Assembly (NCBI GenBank): GCA_022376925.1
Contig: JAIOJX010000032.1
Coordinates: forward strand, 199,822,939 to 199,886,938
Length of the DNA: 64,000 nucleotides
Source of the DNA: Tragulus kanchil
Taxonomy: Eukaryota > Chordata > Mammalia > Artiodactyla > Tragulidae
Direction of reading: 5' to 3'
In this document: piece by piece, positions 58,902-64,000 of the stretch
Layout: each line of letters begins with the position of its first letter
Position numbering within the stretch: position 1 is the stretch's first letter
Made by a program: the position numbers and the translations under genes
The notes under the pieces: generated by a model
Told to the model about the DNA's origin: nothing
What the model saw: the letters and a program-made list of their open reading frames with translations, nothing else
Database searches by the model: none

Positions 58902-60216
58902 CCAGACACGTAACGTACTTGAATTTTACCGAACATCACACCTGGATTCTTTTCAACACTAACTGGTTCAAAACTGGGAAAGGAGTATGTCAAGGTCGTA
59001 TATTGTCACCCTGCTTATTTAACTTCTATGCAGAGTACATCATGCAAAATGCTGGACTAGATGGATTACACGTAACATACTTGTATTTTACCCAACACCA
59101 CACTTGGATTCTTTTCAACACTAACTGGTTCAAAACTGGGAAACGAGTATGTCAAGGTCGTATATTGTCACCCTGCTTATTTAACTTCTATGCAGAGTAC
59201 ATCATGCAAAATGCTGGACTAGATGGATTACACGTAACATACTTGTATTTTACCCAACACCACACTTGGATTCTTTTCAACACTAACTGGTTCAAAACTG
59301 GGAAACGAGTATGTCAAGGTCGTATATTGTCACCCTGCTTATTTAACTTCTATGCAGAGTACATCATGCAAAATGCTGGACTAGATGGATTACAAGATGG
59401 AATCAAGATTGCCAGGAGAAATATCAACCTCAGATATGCAAATAGCACCAGCCTAACTGTAGAAAGCAAAGACTAACTAAAGAGCCTCTTGATGAGGGTG
59501 AAAGAGGAGAGAGAAAATTCTGGCTTGAAACTCAACATTCAAAAAGCTAAGATCTTCCCCATCTCTTTTCCCATCATGGCAAATAGATGGGGGAAAAGTG
59601 AGAGATTTTCTTTTCTTGGGATTTTCTTTTCTTTCCAAAATCACCACTGAAAGTAACCACAGTCATGAAATTAAAGGACACTTCCCCCTTGGAAGGAAAG
59701 CTATGACAAACCTAGACAGCATATTCAAAAGCAGAGATGTCACTCTGCTAACAAAGTCCTTAGAGTCAAAGCTATGGTGCTTCCAAGAGTCATGCACGGA
59801 TATGAGAGCTGGACCATAAAGAGGACTGAGTGCCAAAGAATCAATGCTTTCAAACTGTGGTTCTGGAGAAGACTCCTGAGAATCCCCTGGACAGCAAAAA
59901 GATCAAACCAGTCAATCCTAAAGGAAATCAACCCTGAATACTCATTACAAGGAGGACTGATGCTGCAGCTACAGCTCTGATACTTAGGCCACCTGATGTG
60001 AAAAGCTGACTCATTAGAAAACAGCCTGATGCTGGGAAAGACTGAGGGCAGGAAGAGAAGGGGGCAACAGAGGATGAGATGGTTGGATGGCATCATCAAC
60101 TCAAAGGACATGAGTTTGAGCAAACTCCAAGAGATAGTGAAGGACAGGGAAGTCTGGAGTACTACAGTCCGTGGGATCTGAAAGAAATACTTAGCGACTT
60201 GACAACAGTTGACAGA
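58902..60216 (+). mobile_element. BovB LINE insertion, 5'-truncated, with 10-bp target-site duplication
   Basis: Longest BovB copy in the window, covering part of the reverse transcriptase and the 3' end. The frame reads through 'LSPCLFNFYAEYIM' and 'GIKIARRNIN', matching the RT domain. The YADD-type active-site motif is changed to YANS, so both catalytic aspartates are gone, and a stop follows soon after. The 3' part ends 'cttagcgacttgacaacag'. The direct repeat AAAGACAATC is at 58892-58901 and 60217-60226. Its first ~490 bp is a 162-bp triplication. Confidence 0.88.
58907..59392 (+). repeat. 162-bp x3 in-frame tandem repeat at the BovB 5' end
   Basis: Units start at 58907, 59069 and 59231. 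Units 2 and 3 look identical, and unit 1 differs from them at about six positions (near 58915, 58922, 58931, 58936, 58942 and 58981). The unit is 54 codons long, so the reading frame stays open and a 215-codon frame (58829-59476) carries three copies of the same RT segment. This is not a normal BovB arrangement. Confidence 0.95.
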
Positions 60217-61800
60217 AAAGACAATCAGCTGAGAACAATAAGTGAAGCAAAGATGTAGTGAAGAAATGGAGCTCCATACAGTAATGTACACAGCCTGAAC
60301 AAAATTGTTAGAATACATGCATGCATGACAGATGTCTTGATAACTCTCACACCAAATGGTGCCCCTATTAAAAAAAAAAAAAAAAAAGTTCTGAAAGCTT
60401 CAAGCATTTTAGTGTAGCAACAGGGAGATTGGGGAGGATGCAGAGGGAGGAAGACTCAGAGGCCTCTGGTATTTCTATTAGCAAGAAGCCTGGAGCCCAG
60501 GCACAGGCATAGACATCCACTGACCGCAATTCTGCCTGCATCAGGGGAAAAGTGAACTTGGAATGAACTTGTTCCCAGGCATTCACAACCAAGGGTATTA
60601 ACATTATAATTTAATCAGAGAGGCCATAACTGTAGAAAGCAAAGACTAACTAAAGAGCCTCTTGATGAGGGTGAAAGAGGAGAGAAAATTCTGGCTTGAA
60701 ACTCAACATTCAAAAAGCTAAGATCTTCCCCATCTCTTTTCCCATCATGGCAAATAGATGGGGGAAAAGTGAGAGATTTTCTTTTCTTGGGATTTTCTTT
60801 TCTTTCCAAAATCACCACTGAAAGTAACCACAGTCATGAAATTAAAGGACACTTCCCCCTTGGAAGGAAAGCTATGACAAACCTAGACAGCATATTCAAA
60901 AGCAGAGATGTCACTCTGCTAACAAAGTCCTTAGAGTCAAAGCTATGGTGCTTCCAAGAGTCATGCACGGATATGAGAGCTGGACCATAAAGAGGACTGA
61001 GTGCCAAAGAATCAATGCTTTCAAACTGTGGTTCTGGAGAAGACTCCTGAGAATCCCCTGGACAGCAAAAAGATCAAACCAGTCAATCCTAAAGGAAATC
61101 AACCCTGAATACTCATTACAAGGAGGACTGATGCTGCAGCTACAGCTCTGATACTTAGGCCACCTGATGTGAAAAGCTGACTCATTAGAAAACAGCCTGA
61201 TGCTGGGAAAGACTGAGGGCAGGAAGAGAAGGGGGCAACAGAGGATGAGATGGTTGGATGGCATCATCAACTCAAAGGACATGAGTTTGAGCAAACTCCA
61301 AGAGATAGTGAAGGACAGGGAAGTCTGGAGTACTACAGTCCGTGGGATCTGAAAGAAATACTTAGCGACTTGACAACAGTTGACAGAAAAGACAATCAGC
61401 TGAGAACAATAAGTGAAGCAAAGATGTAGTGAAGAAATGGAGCTCCATACAGTAATGTACACAGCCTGAACAAAATTGTTAGAATACATGTATGCATGAC
61501 AGATGTCTTGATAACTCTCACACCAAATGGTGCCCCTATTAAAAAAAAAAAAAAAAAGTTCTGAAAGCTTCAAGCATTTTAGTGTAGCAACAGGGAGATT
61601 GGGGAGGATGCAGAGGGAGGAAGACTCAGAGGCCTCTGGTATTTCTATTAGCAAGAAGCCTGGAGCCCAGGCACAGGCATAGACATCCACTGACCGCAAT
61701 TCTGCCTGCATCAGGGGAAAAGTGAACTTGGAATGAACTTGTTCCCAGGCATTCACAACCAAGGGTATTAACATTATAATTTAATCAGAGAGGCCATAAC
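59455..61800. repeat. direct duplication 21, spacing 1171-1173 bp
   Basis: Copy A is 59455-60627 and copy B is 60628-61800, joined with AAC microhomology. The unit contains the 3' half of the BovB insertion and ~410 bp of downstream flank. Differences are a GA unit near 59513 and a C/T near 60320/61491. The 287-codon minus-strand frame at 60911-61774 is antisense BovB and is not a gene. Confidence 0.95.
60628..61379 (+). mobile_element. BovB LINE 3' half (second copy)
   Basis: Repeat of 59455-60208 by duplication 21. It begins abruptly in the RT region without its own target-site repeat. Confidence 0.88.
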
Positions 61801-62171
61801 AGTTCTTTCCATTAGAAATCATACAATAAACATGATCTAACAGTTTTTAAACCAATGTATGTCTGAAATACAATCCTATGCACCATTTGAGTAGCAAAGA
61901 GGTTTTAGATTCTTCCTAAAAAAAATCTTTAGTTATAAATAATAAAAACAAAGTTAAAGCCAAAAAGAATCATAATTAAAGCTTGTAAGGTGACAAATGG
62001 AGATTTCTTAAGTCCTTGCCACTTTACCATTTCTTTGACTATTACAATTGGTTGTTTCTGTCTCTATGTGGCTTGTATCCCATTTTTCAGTTGAGGCTAA
62101 CCTTAAAATTCTCACTGCCAACACTACTTCATGCCATTTTGCCGTGTTCCTCAACTATCATAAGAGCATCC
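61801..62171. other. unique AT-rich DNA
   Basis: Nothing recognised. Confidence 0.5.
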
Positions 62172-62415
62172 TAAGAAGCTCCAATACTTTGGCCACCTGT
62201 GTAAAGAGCCAACTCATTCGAATAGACCCTGATGCTAGAAAAAATTGAAGGCAAAAGAGAAGAGGACGGCAGAGGGTAAGATGCTTAGACAGACAGCATT
62301 AGTGACTCAACGAACATGAATCTGAGTAAACTCAGGAAATAGTGAAGGACAGGGAAGCCTGGAGTGCTGCAGTCCATGGGGTCACAATAAAACATGACTC
62401 AGTCAACGAACAACA
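62172..62415 (+). mobile_element. BovB LINE 3' end
   Basis: Forward: 'gaagctccaatactttggcc', 'agaccctgatgctagaaaa', 'gtgaaggacagggaagcctg', 'acatgactcagtcaacgaac'. About 240 bp, truncated. Confidence 0.86.
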
Positions 62416-62502
62416 AATGGCTTTCTTGCTTTCACTAGTTTTTCCAAAAAACATTCATCAAATTCCCACTGTGTATCAGACTCTACTCAAAGGTTTGATT
62501 AT

Positions 62503-62834
62503 GGGCTTCCCCTGGTGGTCCAGTGGGTAAGGACACTGCCTTGCAGTGCAAGAGGCGCCGGTTCGATCCCTGGCCTGGGAAGATCCCACGTGCAGCCGAG
62601 CAGCTGGACCGATGTGTCCATTCACCGAGCCGGAGCTCTGGAGCGCATGCGCCCAGAGCCAGCGCTCTGCAACCACAGAGGCCACCGCGATGGGAGGCCC
62701 ACAGGAGCCAAAGAACAAAGACGGATGAAAATAGAGAAATGAAAGACCAATAGAAGTGGCCCGCCCGCTCCCCTCCCTCCCCAACCCGACCCCCGCCCAA
62801 AAATAAATAAATAAATAAATCTTAAAAAAAAAAA
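62503..62834 (+). mobile_element. young CHR-type SINE with 10-bp target-site duplication
   Basis: Forward full-length member: 'cctggtggtccagtgggta', 'cggttcgatccctggcctgg', 'cgatgtgtccattcaccgag', 'gagcgcatgcgcccagagcc', AAATAAATAAATAAATAAAT and poly-A. The direct repeat GTTTGATTAT is at 62493-62502 and 62835-62844. Confidence 0.95.
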
Positions 62835-62919
62835 AGTTTGATTATTTTAGTGATAAATAAATGGATATGGTATTTTATGTACATGGATGGGCCTTACCAC
62901 CTTCTTTAAACTCATCCCC

Positions 62920-63150
62920 CACACTCTGTTAGGTGGCTCTTTCTATGATATTCTTTGCTCATACCACTTATGAGCTCAAAAACATCCACTGTTCCTCTTC
63001 CTTCAAAATCTTCTGCCTCCAGGAGCCTAGGATCAGCCTTCATCCAGGCTGCCTCTCAGCCTCCCTCTACTCCAGCCAAACTCTGTACTCCCTAATCAAC
63101 CCCTGACTTTCCCACCCTCTGTTCCTGCTTACCTTGTTCTTTCTATGTAA
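62920..63150 (+). mobile_element. L2-like LINE fragment
   Basis: Forward: 'gagctcaaaaacatccactg', 'ccttcaaaatcttctgcctc', 'actccagccaaactctgtac' follow the L2 3' order, but diverged. Confidence 0.55.
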
Positions 63151-63273
63151 CACTGAGCCTGAAAAGAACCAGGCCTATAAAAAGAGTACATCTAGATTAT
63201 GCAGGCCCCCTTGAAATGGGTTTAATTTTCAGTTTAGGGGAAAAAAAGAACAGAGGAAATAAATATGAAATAA

Positions 63274-63500
63274 TTTGGCCACCTGTGTAAAGAGCCAACT
63301 CATTCGAATAGACCCTGATGCTAGAAAAAATTGAAGGCAAAAGAGAAGAGGACGGCAGAGGGTAAGATGCTTAGACAGACAGCATTAGTGACTCAACGAA
63401 CATGAATCTGAGTAAACTCAGGAAATAGTGAAGGACAGGGAAGCCTGGAGTGCTGCAGTCCATGGGGTCACAATAAAACATGACTCAGTCAACGAACAAC
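63274..63500 (+). mobile_element. BovB LINE 3' end (second copy)
   Basis: Repeat of 62188-62415 by duplication 22. Confidence 0.86.
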
Positions 63501-63588
63501 AAATGGCTTTCTTGCTTTCACTAGTTTTTCCAAAAAACATTCATCAAATTCCCACTGTGTATCAGACTCTACTCAAAGGTTTGATTAT

Positions 63589-63921
63589 GGGCTTCCCCTG
63601 GTGGTCCAGTGGGTAAGGACACTGCCTTGCAGTGCAAGAGGCGCCGGTTCGATCCCTGGCCTGGGAAGATCCCACGTGCAGCCGAGCAGCTGGACCGATG
63701 TGTCCAATTACTGAGCCGGAGCTCTGGGGCGCGTGCGCCCAGAGCCAGCGCTCTGCAACCACAGAGGCCACCGCGATGGGAGGCCCACAGGAGCCAAAGA
63801 ACAAAGACGGATGAAAATAGATAAATGAAAGACCAATAGAAGTGGCCCGCCTGCTCCTCTCCCTCCCCAACCTGTCCCCCGCCCAAAAATAAATAAATAA
63901 ATAAATCTTAAAAAAAAAAAA
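63589..63921 (+). mobile_element. young CHR-type SINE (second copy, variant)
   Basis: Same insertion site and GTTTGATTAT flanks (63579-63588, 63922-63931) as 62503, but it carries 'ccaattactgagccgg', 'ggggcgcgtgcgccc' and 'cctgctcctctccc' where the first copy has 'ccattcaccgagccgg', 'ggagcgcatgcgccc' and 'cccgctcccctccc'. Confidence 0.94.
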
Positions 63922-64000
63922 GTTTGATTATTTTAGTGATAAATAAATGGATATGGTATTTTATGTACATGGATGGGCCTTACCACCTTCTTTAAACTCA

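Larger units (their letters stand above)
62188..64000. repeat. direct duplication 22, spacing 1086 bp, runs off the window
   Basis: Copy A starts at 62188 and copy B at 63274. The window ends inside copy B at the position matching 62914. The flanks look identical, but the SINE inside differs at a dozen or so positions. Confidence 0.94.

Noticed and set aside
58829..59476. 215-codon plus-strand frame as a possible intact reverse transcriptase gene
   Set aside because: It is three copies of one RT segment read from SINE into BovB sequence, without the N-terminal domains and with the catalytic YADD-type motif changed to YANS. It is a dead LINE fragment.
60911..61774. 287-codon minus-strand open frame, the longest in the window
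   Set aside because: It is antisense to the BovB 3' half plus its flank, and a shorter version appears antisense to the other copy (59740-60318). No domain is seen; its openness is incidental.
2667..64000. CRISPR array or satellite DNA as the explanation of the repeats
   Set aside because: The repeat units differ in sequence from one duplication to the next; only the spacing is similar. There is no short repeat-spacer pattern and no common satellite monomer.

Overview
This window is non-coding mammalian DNA from a ruminant, probably a pecoran. The diagnostic elements are BovB (RTE-type) LINE fragments, Bov-tA SINEs, and a third SINE family that starts with a tRNA-Glu-like A/B-box head (CHR-type) and ends in an (AAAT)n/poly-A tail. 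Older pan-mammalian MIR and L2 pieces are scattered through it. I found no protein-coding exon, no processed pseudogene, no ERV, no functional RNA gene and no bacterial-type feature. The open reading frames are short and lie on SINEs, LINEs, microsatellites or random sequence. The window is best read as intergenic or intronic DNA.

The dominant feature is architectural. At least 21 places carry a near-identical direct duplication with a spacing of about 1.07-1.20 kb (one is 1.32 kb). The second copy either abuts the first or is separated by 0-38 bp of filler. Approximate starts (first/second copy) are 2667/3758, 5811/7011, 7734/8808, 11341/12427, 13208/14284, 16299/17435, 19224/20343, 21044/22188, 22955/24068, 26403/27567, 30112/31209, 32005/33145, 33944/35267, 36243/37313, 41243/42338, 43307/44415, 48212/49370, 50680/51782, 54623/55700, 59455/60628 and 62188/63274. 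Neighbouring duplications often overlap like tiles. Read this way, the window is about 22 pieces of 1.8-5 kb, each repeating the last ~1.1 kb of the previous piece. Collapsing the overlaps would leave roughly 41 kb. Indels concentrated near several junctions, fillers copied from nearby sequence and allele-like differences between copies all point to contig overlaps that were joined without being merged, rather than biology.

Region by region: 1-10 kb is mostly unique DNA with MIRs and a BovB 3' end, and contains a partially triplicated segment. 10-19 kb is rich in Bov-tA and CHR-type SINEs. 19-26 kb is AT-rich with BovB 3' tails and a (TG)n tract. 26-31 kb holds an L2 and BovB tails. 32-36.6 kb holds a (TA)n microsatellite and two inverted pairs of young CHR-type SINEs. 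36-45 kb holds MIR, L2 and Bov-tA plus a tRNA-Ser-like fragment. 45-58 kb is mostly unique with scattered SINEs, L2s and a duplicated G-quadruplex motif. 58.5-62 kb holds the longest BovB insertion, whose 5' end is an in-frame 162-bp triplication. 62-64 kb ends with a BovB tail and another young SINE, both duplicated.

No genes act together here. The useful content is the repeat landscape and the evidence about assembly quality.
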